Part shown: piece after piece, positions 7,945 through 16,009 of the stretch | Numbering within the stretch: position 1 is the first letter of the stretch | Layout of the letters: the number at the start of each line of letters is the position of its first letter | NCBI RefSeq assembly: GCF_016863495.1 | Contig: NZ_BOOZ01000022.1 | Coordinates: 62,001 to 126,000 of the forward strand | Direction: 5' to 3' | Source of the DNA: Micromonospora andamanensis | Lineage (GTDB): Bacteria > Actinomycetota > Actinomycetes > Mycobacteriales > Micromonosporaceae | DNA: 64,000 nt | Program-made: the position numbers and the translations under genes | Notes under the pieces: model-generated | The model's input: the letters and a program-made list of their open reading frames with translations, nothing else | Database searches by the model: none | What the model was told of the DNA's origin: nothing

Positions 7945-8905
7945 GCTGGTCGAGCGCTGGTTGGTGCCGCTCCCGCTGGCCGACCGGCACCGTGCCGGGG
8001 ACCGTCGCATCGGTGCCACCGGGCGGCTGCCGGTCGTCATCGGGCGGCTGTGGCGGTGAGATCCAGGTGACGAGTACCACCGAAATGATCATCAAGAGGA
8101 ACCACGACGTCAGCTTCGTCAACGAGACCGGATGCCAACCGTCGACCTGGCTCGGGTAGAGCCACGCGTTCGACCAGGTGGCGATGTTCTCCGCGAGCCA
8201 GATGAAGAAGGCGACGAGGACGAAGGCCAGCAGCAGCGGCATCCGCCACCGCGCCCGGAATATGCGGAAGTGCATGACACAGCGGCCGAACACGAGCGCG
8301 ACAACCGCGATGAGCGGCCACCGCACGTCCGGCAGGTAGTGGTTGGTGAAGAAGTTGAGATAGATCGCGACCGCCACGAGGGCTGTCAACAGGCGCCGCG
8401 GATACCGCGTGAAGCGCAGGTCGAAGAGCCGGTTCACCCGGACCAGGTAGGAGCCGACCGCCGCGTACATGAAGCCACTGAACAGGGGCACCCCGCCGAG
8501 GCGGAGCACGCCGTCGGGCTCGTAGGTCCACGAGCCGATGTGGGTCTTGAACAGTTCCATCACCGTGCCGACGAGGTGGAACAGGACGATCACCCGTAGT
8601 TCGCGCAGGGTCTCCAGACGCCCGGCCACCATGGCGACCTGAATGGCGACGGCGGCGACGGTGAGGGCATCGTTGCGAGCGAGCGCGGCGTCGTCCGGAT
8701 ACCAGAGGTGCGCCGCGCTGAGGATCGCCAGCATGGCGGCGCCGAACACACACGCCCAGGCCTGCTTGAGCCCGAAGACCACGAACTCGGTGAGCCATCC
8801 GGCCGGACCGTGCCGCGGCAGCCGGGCCAGCCCCGCGCGGAAACGGGCATCGATCGCGCGTTCGGCGGTGGTGAGCGTGGTCCGTCGGTCGTGGATGTGC
8901 CGCAT
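7913..8905 (-). CDS. DUF817 family integral membrane protein
   Basis: A 330-residue membrane protein of the DUF817 (YoaT-like) family. After a charged N-terminal 40 residues come about eight hydrophobic helices. Conserved family features include FVVFGLKQAWACVFGAAML, MELFKTHIGSWTYEPDG (near residue 118) and LFSGFMYAAVGSYLVR. The helix-loop YLNFFTNHYLPDVRWPL and FFIWLAENIATWSNAWLYP are also typical. The function of the family is unknown. The C-terminal 45 residues are hydrophilic and Pro/Gly-rich and overlap the L36 gene on the other strand. The start is the ATG at 8905. Confidence 0.85.
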   Translation of the reverse strand: MRHIHDRRTTLTTAERAIDARFRAGLARLPRHGPAGWLTEFVVFGLKQAWACVFGAAMLAILSAAHLWYPDDAALARNDALTVAAVAIQVAMVAGRLETLRELRVIVLFHLVGTVMELFKTHIGSWTYEPDGVLRLGGVPLFSGFMYAAVGSYLVRVNRLFDLRFTRYPRRLLTALVAVAIYLNFFTNHYLPDVRWPLIAVVALVFGRCVMHFRIFRARWRMPLLLAFVLVAFFIWLAENIATWSNAWLYPSQVDGWHPVSLTKLTSWFLLMIISVVLVTWISPPQPPDDDRQPPGGTDATVPGTVPVGQRERHQPALDQLSPGGSSTAG

Positions 8906-9050
8906 CGCCCCGAGGTTAGTGCCGGGCCGGCCGGCCTGGACAGTCTCCCCGCGCCCGCCTGGGCAGCGTGCTGACCTCGCGGTTCAGCGCCGGAGCAGGA
9001 CCGGTCGGTGGTACGACTGAGGCGCGATCACCAGGACCCGGGGGGCGGGA

Positions 9051-10214
9051 ATGTCCAGGGAGCTGCCGGCACGGCTGTTGCGGCGGCGCGAGGTCTCCCG
9101 GCGGGCGTCGTTCCTGGAACTCTTCTTCGATCTGGCCTTCATCCTGGCGTTGAACCGGTTGTCCCGTGCTCTGGAGGACGACCTCAGCGTGGGCGGGGCG
9201 TTCCGGACGGCACTGCTGCTGGCCGCCATCTGGTGGGTCTGGTTCGTCACCGCCTGGTCGACCGACTGGTTCGAGCCGCGTACCCCACTGATCACCACGC
9301 TGCTGATCTGGGTGATGTTCGGCGGGATGTTGATGGCCGCCGCGGCACCGACCGCGTACGCCGGACACGCGCTTGTCTTCGCCGGTGCCTACGTGGCGAT
9401 CCATCTGGGTCGGGCCGCCCTGCTGCTGCCGGCCCTGCACGGGCACCCGCTGCAACTGCGGACCCTGCGGGTGGCGATCTGGTTCGCCGTCTCCGGGGTG
9501 CTGTGGCTGACCGGGGCGTTCGTCGGACCGGCCCAGGTGGTCCTCTGGACGGTGGCGGTGGTGCTTGACTACTCGATGGCGCGACTGCGCTGGCCGACAC
9601 CGGCGCTAGGGCGCAGCAGTTGGGAGAACCTCCAGATCATCGGGGAGCACCTGTCCGAGCGTTACCAGCAGATCTTCATCATCGCCCTGGGCGAACTGAT
9701 CCTGACCGCCGGCATCACGTACAGCCAACACGGATTCGACGTCGGCCGCAGTCTGGCGTTCGCCCTGATGTTCATCAACGCGGTGAGTCTCGGCCGGCTC
9801 TACCTGGTGCCCGGGGGAATGCGGCTGGGTGCCGCGATCGAGGCACTGGGACCCCCTGGAAGCAGGTTGGGGCTGCTCGCCGGCTACCTGCACCTGGTGA
9901 TGATCGCCGGCGTGTTGGCGACCGGGGTCGGCTCACGTCTGATGATCATCGAACCGTTCTCCCATGACCCGGCCGCGATCGTGGTCATGGGCTCCGGGCC
10001 GGCGCTCTTTCTGACCGGCTGGATCCTGTTCGCGCTGGCCGTGCAGGGCCGGATCTCCTGGCACCGGGTGATCGGGATGGCCGCCATTCTGGTCGCCGTC
10101 GCGGCGGCCCACGAACAGTCGCTGCTTGTCAACTCCGCGATCGTCACCGGCCTGCTGATCCTGATAGCGCACGGCGACACGCTGGCCCGCCGTGCGCGCC
10201 GACCCAGCAGCTGA
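9051..10214 (+). CDS. ltrA: Low temperature requirement protein A (LtrA) family membrane protein
   Basis: A 387-residue multi-pass membrane protein. The N-terminal RRASFLELFFDLAFILALNR (residues 18-37) is the LtrA hallmark, followed by helices such as AAIWWVWFVTAWSTDWFEP. The central ENLQIIGEHLSERYQQIFII carries the conserved H-x-x-E-R-x-x-x-F/I pattern of the family. About eleven hydrophobic segments are visible. The family was named for low-temperature growth in Listeria; its biochemical activity is unknown. The ATG follows a G-rich Shine-Dalgarno. The gene stands alone. Confidence 0.85.
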   Translation: MSRELPARLLRRREVSRRASFLELFFDLAFILALNRLSRALEDDLSVGGAFRTALLLAAIWWVWFVTAWSTDWFEPRTPLITTLLIWVMFGGMLMAAAAPTAYAGHALVFAGAYVAIHLGRAALLLPALHGHPLQLRTLRVAIWFAVSGVLWLTGAFVGPAQVVLWTVAVVLDYSMARLRWPTPALGRSSWENLQIIGEHLSERYQQIFIIALGELILTAGITYSQHGFDVGRSLAFALMFINAVSLGRLYLVPGGMRLGAAIEALGPPGSRLGLLAGYLHLVMIAGVLATGVGSRLMIIEPFSHDPAAIVVMGSGPALFLTGWILFALAVQGRISWHRVIGMAAILVAVAAAHEQSLLVNSAIVTGLLILIAHGDTLARRARRPSS

Positions 10215-10323
10215 CAGGTGCGGGGGCCGTCCCTGCCACCGCCCCGGCGGATCTGCCCGACCGCGGATGCGCGGGAAAGATGACACGCTTCGGTTGTCCG
10301 GATGCCGGGTCCGCCGTTCGTCA

Positions 10324-10350
10324 TGTCGGTGGAACCACAGATCCTGACGA
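10324..10350 (+). promoter_or_regulatory. Candidate ECF-type promoter upstream of the DGPF/sigma operon
   Basis: TGTCGG at 10324-10329 and CGAATA starting at 10348 are separated by 18 bases and lie about 20 bases before the GTG at 10370. The pair looks like an ECF -35/-10 arrangement, and ECF42 factors often transcribe their own DGPF-sigma operon. The assignment is by eye and tentative. Confidence 0.35.
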
Positions 10351-10369
10351 ATAAACGAAAGGCACTGAC

Positions 10370-10705
10370 GTGAAGTACCTGATGCTTGTCTGCACCGACA
10401 CCGAGCCGGACCCGGAGTCGAGCAACCACCCCGACGTCGAGGTGTGGGTGGCGGAGAACGACGCGTCCGGCCGACGCCTCCAGGGTGCCCAGCTGGCACC
10501 GGCGTCGGCCGCCACCACGGTACGGGTCCGCAACGGCCAGTTGCTGGTCTCCGACGGGCCGTTCGCCGAGGTCAAGGAGATGATCGTCGGCTTCGACCTG
10601 CTGGAGTGCGTTGATCTCGACGAGGCCATCGAGGTCGCCCGGGCGCATCCGATGGCGTGGGCCGGGCGGATCGAACTTCGTCCGTTCGCCGACTTCGAGC
10701 AGTGA
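10370..10705 (+). CDS. YCII/DGPF-domain protein associated with an ECF sigma factor
   Basis: A 111-residue protein with a single YCII-related (DGPF) domain. It begins KYLMLVCTDTEPDP and carries the signature VSDGPFAEVKEMIVGFDLLE at about residues 63-82, followed by a helix DEAIEVARAHPMAW. Such small ferredoxin-like-fold proteins are nearly always encoded beside ECF42-type sigma factors; their activity is not established. The start is GTG with GAAAGG upstream. Its stop overlaps the GTG of the sigma factor (GTGA), so the two are translationally coupled. Confidence 0.88.
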   Translation: MKYLMLVCTDTEPDPESSNHPDVEVWVAENDASGRRLQGAQLAPASAATTVRVRNGQLLVSDGPFAEVKEMIVGFDLLECVDLDEAIEVARAHPMAWAGRIELRPFADFEQ

Positions 10706-12009
10706 CGGATCCGGCCGCCGAGATCGTGGTGTCGCCGGCGCTGGGCGAAGCCGGCGCTGCGGTGCAACGGCATGCCGACAACGGGGGCACGGCGGTCGGT
10801 CGGGCCGCGGCGGCGCAAGCCGTCGCGGCCACCGCCGTCGAGGCGTACCCGCGGATCGTGGCTGCCCTGATCCGGATCACCGGTGACTGGACGCTGGCCG
10901 AGGACTGTACCCAGGAGGCGCTGGCCCGGGCGCTGGACCGCTGGCCGGTCGACGGGGTGCCGACCAACCCGGCGGGCTGGTTGATGGCTGTCGCCCGCAA
11001 CCGGCTGCTCGACGTGGTGCGGCGGGCGTCGGTCGAGCGGCGCAAGCTGCGTGACCTGGCGGTGCTGGCGCTGACCGCCGCCACGGCGGATCCGGTACCT
11101 GACGAAGAGGTGGTGGACGACCGGCTGCGGCTCATCTTCACCTGCTGCCATCCGGCGCTCGCGCCGCAGGCGAGGATCGCGTTGACCCTCCGGACGATCT
11201 GCGCGGTGCCCACCGCCGACATCGCGCGGGCCTTTCTGGTCAGCGAGTCCACGATGACCCGGCGGCTGACCCGGGCCAAGGCGAGGATCGCCGAGGCGGG
11301 CATCCCCTACCGGGTACCGCGTGGCGACGCCCTGACCGAGCGACTGCCCGGGGTGCTTGGCGTGTTGTACCTGCTGTTCACCCAGGGATACGACGCGGAC
11401 GGCGAGCCGGCCTTCGCCGAGGAGGCGATCAGGTTGGCCCGGCTGCTGGTCCGACTCATGCCGGAGCAGTCGGAGGCGAAGGCGTTGCTGGCGCTCTGCC
11501 TGTTGCAGCACTCCCGCCGGGCCGCCCGACGGGACAGCGACGGCAGCCTGGTGCCGCTCGATCGACAGGACCGGTCCCGCTGGGACCACGCGGCGATCGC
11601 CGAGGCCGACCGCCTGCTCGGCGGGCTGACCCAGTCCGGCCCGTACGCGTGGCAGGCCCGGATCGCGGCATGCCACGCCACCGCGCCCAGCCCCGAGCGG
11701 ACCGACTGGCGACGGATCGCCGACTGCTACGACCAGCTCGCGCAGGTGCAGCCCACCCCTGTGGTCGCACTGAACCGGGCCGTCGCGCACGGGTACGCGT
11801 ACGGGCCGACAACCGGGCTGGCCCTGCTCGCCGAGGCCCGCGCCGGTGGTGGGCTGGACGGCTATCCGTTGACCCTGGCGGCCGAGGCGGATCTCGTCGC
11901 CCGACACGGCGACCGCGATCGTGCGGCGGCGCTGTTCCGTGCCGCGGCGGACCGGGTGCACAGTGAGGCCGAGCGCCGGGCACTGCTGGAGCGGGCGCGA
12001 CGCGGGTAG
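10702..12009 (+). CDS. ECF42-type RNA polymerase sigma factor with long C-terminal extension
   Basis: A sigma-70 family ECF factor of 435 residues. Region 2 spans YPRIVAALIRITGDWTLAED to GWLMAVARNRLLDVVRR. Region 4 holds the helix-turn-helix TADIARAFLVSESTMTRRL. The remaining ~230 residues are the DUF6596/TPR-like extension that defines the ECF42 group, with FTQGYDADGEPAFAEEAIRL and QPTPVVALNRAVAHGYAYG. The proposed start is the GTG at 10702, overlapping the stop of the DGPF gene; an in-frame upstream ATG would intrude 45 bases into that gene. There is no anti-sigma gene, which fits the group; the C-terminal extension is thought to modulate activity. Confidence 0.88.
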   Translation: MTDPAAEIVVSPALGEAGAAVQRHADNGGTAVGRAAAAQAVAATAVEAYPRIVAALIRITGDWTLAEDCTQEALARALDRWPVDGVPTNPAGWLMAVARNRLLDVVRRASVERRKLRDLAVLALTAATADPVPDEEVVDDRLRLIFTCCHPALAPQARIALTLRTICAVPTADIARAFLVSESTMTRRLTRAKARIAEAGIPYRVPRGDALTERLPGVLGVLYLLFTQGYDADGEPAFAEEAIRLARLLVRLMPEQSEAKALLALCLLQHSRRAARRDSDGSLVPLDRQDRSRWDHAAIAEADRLLGGLTQSGPYAWQARIAACHATAPSPERTDWRRIADCYDQLAQVQPTPVVALNRAVAHGYAYGPTTGLALLAEARAGGGLDGYPLTLAAEADLVARHGDRDRAAALFRAAADRVHSEAERRALLERARRG

Positions 12010-12108
12010 TCGACCTTCTGGGCCGGTGCCGGGAGGCGGCAACCGGACACCCGCGGCGTCGGGCCGTACCGGGCTGCGCAAACGACGAAAGCGGTCGATA
12101 CTGCGGAG

Positions 12109-12726
12109 ATGATGCGGTGGGCCCGGATGAGCGCCGTCGTTCTGCTCGCGTCGAGCGTGGCGGCCTGTGACGGCGCGTCGCCGGACGCCGCCCCGGTGTC
12201 GCCGCCGGCCGCCACCTCGGCCTCGCCGGTACCAGGGGCCCCGTCCGCAGGTTGGCCGGCACCGCCGCTCCGGCTGCCCAGCGCCGGGCCCGGCGACGCC
12301 TGCCCGGTCACCGAGCCCCGGCCCTGGTCCGACACCGACCAGGCGTCCCGGGTGCTCGGCCCCGGCCCGTTGTACCCGGTGGCCGATTACTTCGTCGACG
12401 GTGTCCTGCAACTACGCGACGAGGACCGGGAACAGGACGGCACATACACGAAGAAGGTCCGGTGGATCGGCTCCGGCTACACCGGGCCGGTGCTGGTACG
12501 GGCGGCCCGGATCGACGCGCCGGGCAGCGCGACAGTGACGTTCTCCTACACGGGTGAGCCACGCGACGACGGACACTACGCCGTGCTGGGCGATCCGGAG
12601 AGCGACCTGCCGGCCACCACGACGGTCAGTGGACCGGGTTGCTACGCCTACCAGGTCGACGGGGTGTCGTTCAGCGTGGCTGTCGTCTTCCGGGCCGCCC
12701 CGGCAGCCCTCGACGGCCCGTCCTGA
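12109..12726 (+). CDS. Predicted lipoprotein, unknown function
   Basis: A 205-residue secreted protein. The N-terminus MMRWARMSAVVLLASSVAAC is a lipoprotein signal peptide with a clear lipobox (VAAC, Cys20). A Pro/Ala/Ser-rich linker of about 35 residues follows, as is common for actinobacterial lipoproteins. The mature domain is a compact beta-rich fold with two cysteines (DACPVTEPRPW and GPGCYAYQVDG) that could form a disulfide. Its repeated pattern of short polar strands (VRAARIDAPGSATVTFSYTG) resembles a jelly-roll. No family was recognised. It stands alone between the sigma factor and the redox-signalling operon. Confidence 0.7.
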   Translation: MMRWARMSAVVLLASSVAACDGASPDAAPVSPPAATSASPVPGAPSAGWPAPPLRLPSAGPGDACPVTEPRPWSDTDQASRVLGPGPLYPVADYFVDGVLQLRDEDREQDGTYTKKVRWIGSGYTGPVLVRAARIDAPGSATVTFSYTGEPRDDGHYAVLGDPESDLPATTTVSGPGCYAYQVDGVSFSVAVVFRAAPAALDGPS

Positions 12727-12850
12727 TCGCCCGGCGTGCCGTACCTGTCACGGCCGCGACGCCGGCTCCGCCGTCCCGCTCAGGTAGTCGACTCCGGTGG
12801 CGGTCGTCGTCGGCAACGGCGACGGAACAGGAGCGTGGTTTCATGGGCGC

Positions 12851-14509
12851 ATGGCGAACCCGGTGATCCTCTCCGTCGACGACGACCCGGCGGTCTCCCG
12901 GGCTGTCGCACGGGACATCCGGCGTCGCTACGGCGACCGCTACCGGGTGGTCCGTGCCGCGTCCGGGCCGGAGGCGTTGGAGGCGCTGCGCGAGGTCAAG
13001 CTGCGGGGAGACCAGGTGGCGCTGCTGTTGGCCGACTACCGGATGCCGGAGATGAACGGCATCGAGTTCCTGGAAGCCGCGATGGACCTGTTCCCCGCCG
13101 CCCGCCGGGTGCTGCTGACCGCGTACGCGGACACCGGTGCGGCGATCGACGCGATCAATCTGGTCGACCTCGATCACTACCTGCTCAAACCCTGGCACCC
13201 GCCGGAGGAGAAGCTCTACCCGGTGGTCGACTCGCTGCTGGAGGCGTGGGCGGCCAGCCCGGCCGCCGGGGCCAGCGAGATCCGGGTGGTCGGGCACCGC
13301 TGGTCCGCCGAGTCGTTCACGGTAAGGGACTTCCTCGCCCGCAACCTGGTCCCGTACCGGTGGCTGCTGACCGAGGACCCCGAGGCCGGCCGGCTGCTCA
13401 CGGCGGCCGGGGTGACCCCGGCCGACGTCCCGCTGGTGGTCACCGCCGACGGCAAGGCGCTGGTGGCCCCCTCGGAGGCGGAGCTGGCCGGGCTGGTGGG
13501 GCTGGACGTCCACCCCACTGCCGACTTCTACGACCTGGTGGTGGTCGGCGGCGGGCCCGCCGGCCTGGGTGCCGCCGTGTACGGGGCCTCCGAAGGGTTG
13601 CGCACCGTGCTTGTGGAGCGACTGGCCACCGGCGGGCAGGCCGGGCAGAGCAGCCGGATCGAGAACTATCTCGGCTTTCCCGACGGGGTCTCCGGAGCGC
13701 AGCTCACCGACCGGGCCCGCCGGCAGGCGCTGAAGTTCGGCGCGGAGCTGCTCAGCACCCGGGAGGTGGTGGGCCTGGCGGAGGCCGGGTCGGCGCGGCT
13801 GCTGCGGTTCAGCGACGGCCAGACCCTCGCCGCCCACTCGGTCGTGCTGGCCACCGGTGTGTCGTACCGGATGCTCGGTGCGCCCGGCCTGGCCGACTTC
13901 ACCGGCCGGGGCGTCTTCTACGGTTCGGCGGCCAGCGAGGCACCGAGCTGTGTGGGTGAGGATGTCTACATCGTGGGCGGGGCCAACTCGGCGGGCCAGG
14001 CGGCTGTCTACTTCTCCCGCTACGCGCAGCGGGTGCACCTGCTGATCCGGGGCGCGGACCTGACCGCGTCGATGTCGCGGTACCTCATCGACCAACTCGG
14101 CCGCATCGACCAGGTGGTGGTGCATCCGCACACCGAGGTGGCGGGTGCCGCCGGTGACGAGCACCTGCAACTGTTGACCCTGCGGGACACCCGGACCGGC
14201 GAGCAGCGGGAGGTGGAGACTTCGTGGCTGTTCGTCTTCATCGGCGCGGAGCCTCGCACCGGTTGGCTGGACGGCACACTGGTCCGCGACGAGCGGGGTT
14301 TCGTGGTCACCGGACCGGACCTGGTCACCGGAGGGCGGCGACCGTCGGGCTGGTCGCTGCCCCGCGAGCCGTACCACCTCGAATCGAGCGTGCCCGGGGT
14401 GTTCGCCGCCGGTGACGTCCGCGCGGCCTCGGTGAAGCGGGTGGCCTCCGCCGTCGGTGAGGGGGCCATGGCCGTGTCGCTGGTGCACAGGTACCTGGAG
14501 GCGCAGTGA
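12851..14509 (+). CDS. Response-regulator/thioredoxin-reductase-like FAD hybrid
   Basis: A 552-residue three-part protein. Residues 1-130 form a receiver domain (ILSVDDDP acidic pocket, phospho-acceptor Asp62 in LLADYRMPEMNG, conserved Lys in YLLKPWH). Residues 140-215 resemble a thioredoxin/glutaredoxin fold without a CxxC. Residues 225-552 are a thioredoxin-reductase-like flavoprotein with an FAD motif (LVVVGGGPAGLGAAVYGASEG), GGQAGQSSRIENYLGFP, an NADPH motif (VYIVGGANSAGQAA) and the closing GVFAAGDVRAASVKRVASAVGEGA. The redox-active CxxC of true thioredoxin reductases is absent. The stop overlaps the GTG of the histidine kinase gene, so sensor and effector are coupled; the kinase may phosphorylate Asp62 and tune NADPH oxidation. 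Confidence 0.88.
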   Translation: MANPVILSVDDDPAVSRAVARDIRRRYGDRYRVVRAASGPEALEALREVKLRGDQVALLLADYRMPEMNGIEFLEAAMDLFPAARRVLLTAYADTGAAIDAINLVDLDHYLLKPWHPPEEKLYPVVDSLLEAWAASPAAGASEIRVVGHRWSAESFTVRDFLARNLVPYRWLLTEDPEAGRLLTAAGVTPADVPLVVTADGKALVAPSEAELAGLVGLDVHPTADFYDLVVVGGGPAGLGAAVYGASEGLRTVLVERLATGGQAGQSSRIENYLGFPDGVSGAQLTDRARRQALKFGAELLSTREVVGLAEAGSARLLRFSDGQTLAAHSVVLATGVSYRMLGAPGLADFTGRGVFYGSAASEAPSCVGEDVYIVGGANSAGQAAVYFSRYAQRVHLLIRGADLTASMSRYLIDQLGRIDQVVVHPHTEVAGAAGDEHLQLLTLRDTRTGEQREVETSWLFVFIGAEPRTGWLDGTLVRDERGFVVTGPDLVTGGRRPSGWSLPREPYHLESSVPGVFAAGDVRAASVKRVASAVGEGAMAVSLVHRYLEAQ

Positions 14510-15960
14510 CAAGCGGAGATCCGGGCGCAGGCGGGCAGCAGCGGCGGCTGGGCGCCGACGACCTCCGGACGCTGTTCCTCTTCGAGTCGCTCGACGAGGG
14601 GCAGTTGAACTGGCTCGCCGACCAGGGCCGGGTCGAGCGGCGCAACGAAGGTGACCTGGTCTACGGCGAGGGTGACTCCGCGGAGTGCTTCTTCGTCCTG
14701 CTCGACGGCACGGTACGGCTCTGCCGCACGGTGCACGGCGACCAGGTGGAGATCAGCCGTACCGCCCAGCGTGGCGTGTACGGCGGCGCCACCCAGGCGT
14801 ATCTGGGTGACGATCGGCAGTACCGCAACAGCATGTGGGCGCTCACCGACGCCGAGTTCTTCGTGCTGCCGGCGGAGCAGTTCGCCCACGCGGTACGCAC
14901 CTGGTTTCCGATGGCGATGCACCTGCTGGAGGGCATGTTCATCGGCATGCGGGACACCCAGACGCTCATCGGCGAGCGGGAACGGCTGCTGGCCCTGGGC
15001 TCCCTGTCGGCGGGCCTGACCCACGAGCTGAACAATCCGGCGAGCGCGGCGGTGCGGGCGACCACGAGTCTGCGGGAGCGGATCGCCGGGATGCGCCACA
15101 AGCTCGCCATGATCGCCGATGGTCGGCTCGACGGACGGCGGCTGCACGCACTGGTGGCCCTTCAGGAGGAGGCTGTCGAGCGGGTGGCGAAGGCGCCGAC
15201 CCTCTCACCGCTGGCGACAAGCGACGCCGAGGACGAGTTGACCGACTGGCTGGACGACCGGGGCCTGACCGCCGGCTGGGAGCTGGCGTCGACACTCGTC
15301 GGTGGAGGGCTGGACGTCGACTGGCTGGAGCGGGTCCGCGTGGCGGTCGGCGAGGAGGACCTGGAAGCCGCGGTGCGCTGGTTGACCTACACGGTCGAGA
15401 CCGAACTGCTGATGCGCGAGATCGCGGACGCCGCCATCCGGATCTCCACGCTTGTCGGTGCGGCCAAGCAGTACTCCCAGCTCGACCGGGCCCCGTACCA
15501 GGTGGTCGACGTGCACGAGCTGCTCGACGCCACGCTTGTGATGTTCAAGGCGAAGATCTCCGCCGGGGTCCGGCTGGTCCGCGACTACGACCGGGGCCTG
15601 CCACCCGTTCCGGCGTACGCCGCGGAGTTGAACCAGGTGTGGAGCAACCTGATCGACAACGCGCTCGGCGCGATGGGTGGCGACGGCGTGCTGACCGTCC
15701 GGACTCTCCGGCAGGACGACTGGTTGATCGTCGAGGTCGCCGACACCGGCCCGGGCATTCCGGACGAGATCCGCCCCCGCATCTTCGAGCCGTTCTTCAC
15801 CACCAAGCCGGTCGGCGAGGGCACCGGCCTCGGTCTGGACATCTCCTACCGGATCGTGGTCAACAAGCACCACGGTGACATCCGGGTGACGAGTACGCCC
15901 GGCAGCACCCTGTTCCGTGTCCTGCTGCCGATCAGCCCGCCGGAACCGCCGGCCGGTTGA
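14506..15960 (+). CDS. Cytoplasmic histidine kinase with cyclic-nucleotide-binding domain
   Basis: A 484-residue sensor kinase with no membrane helices. Residues 20-145 form a cNMP-binding (Crp-like) beta-roll: LFLFESLDEGQLNWLADQG, VYGEGDSAECFFVLLDGTV. The dimerisation/phosphoacceptor helix contains SAGLTHELNNPASAA with phospho-His173. The ATPase domain has the N box (ELNQVWSNLIDNALGAM), G1 box (VEVADTGPGIP), F box (IFEPFFTTKPVGEG) and G2 box (GTGLGLDIS). The start is GTG, overlapping the stop of the upstream FAD hybrid by four bases. The ligand of the sensory domain is unknown; cyclic nucleotide or a redox signal are both possible. Its partner is most likely the receiver domain of the upstream protein. 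Confidence 0.9.
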   Translation: MTSGDPGAGGQQRRLGADDLRTLFLFESLDEGQLNWLADQGRVERRNEGDLVYGEGDSAECFFVLLDGTVRLCRTVHGDQVEISRTAQRGVYGGATQAYLGDDRQYRNSMWALTDAEFFVLPAEQFAHAVRTWFPMAMHLLEGMFIGMRDTQTLIGERERLLALGSLSAGLTHELNNPASAAVRATTSLRERIAGMRHKLAMIADGRLDGRRLHALVALQEEAVERVAKAPTLSPLATSDAEDELTDWLDDRGLTAGWELASTLVGGGLDVDWLERVRVAVGEEDLEAAVRWLTYTVETELLMREIADAAIRISTLVGAAKQYSQLDRAPYQVVDVHELLDATLVMFKAKISAGVRLVRDYDRGLPPVPAYAAELNQVWSNLIDNALGAMGGDGVLTVRTLRQDDWLIVEVADTGPGIPDEIRPRIFEPFFTTKPVGEGTGLGLDISYRIVVNKHHGDIRVTSTPGSTLFRVLLPISPPEPPAG

Positions 15961-16009
15961 TCGGCAGCCGCCCGGCGCGCCCCGGCTGGTCACCCTGGCC
16001 GGCGAGCGG

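Noticed and set aside
10657..10701. A longer sigma factor from the ATG at 10657
   Set aside because: It would overlap the DGPF gene by 49 bases. The GTGA overlap at 10702 is the usual coupling.
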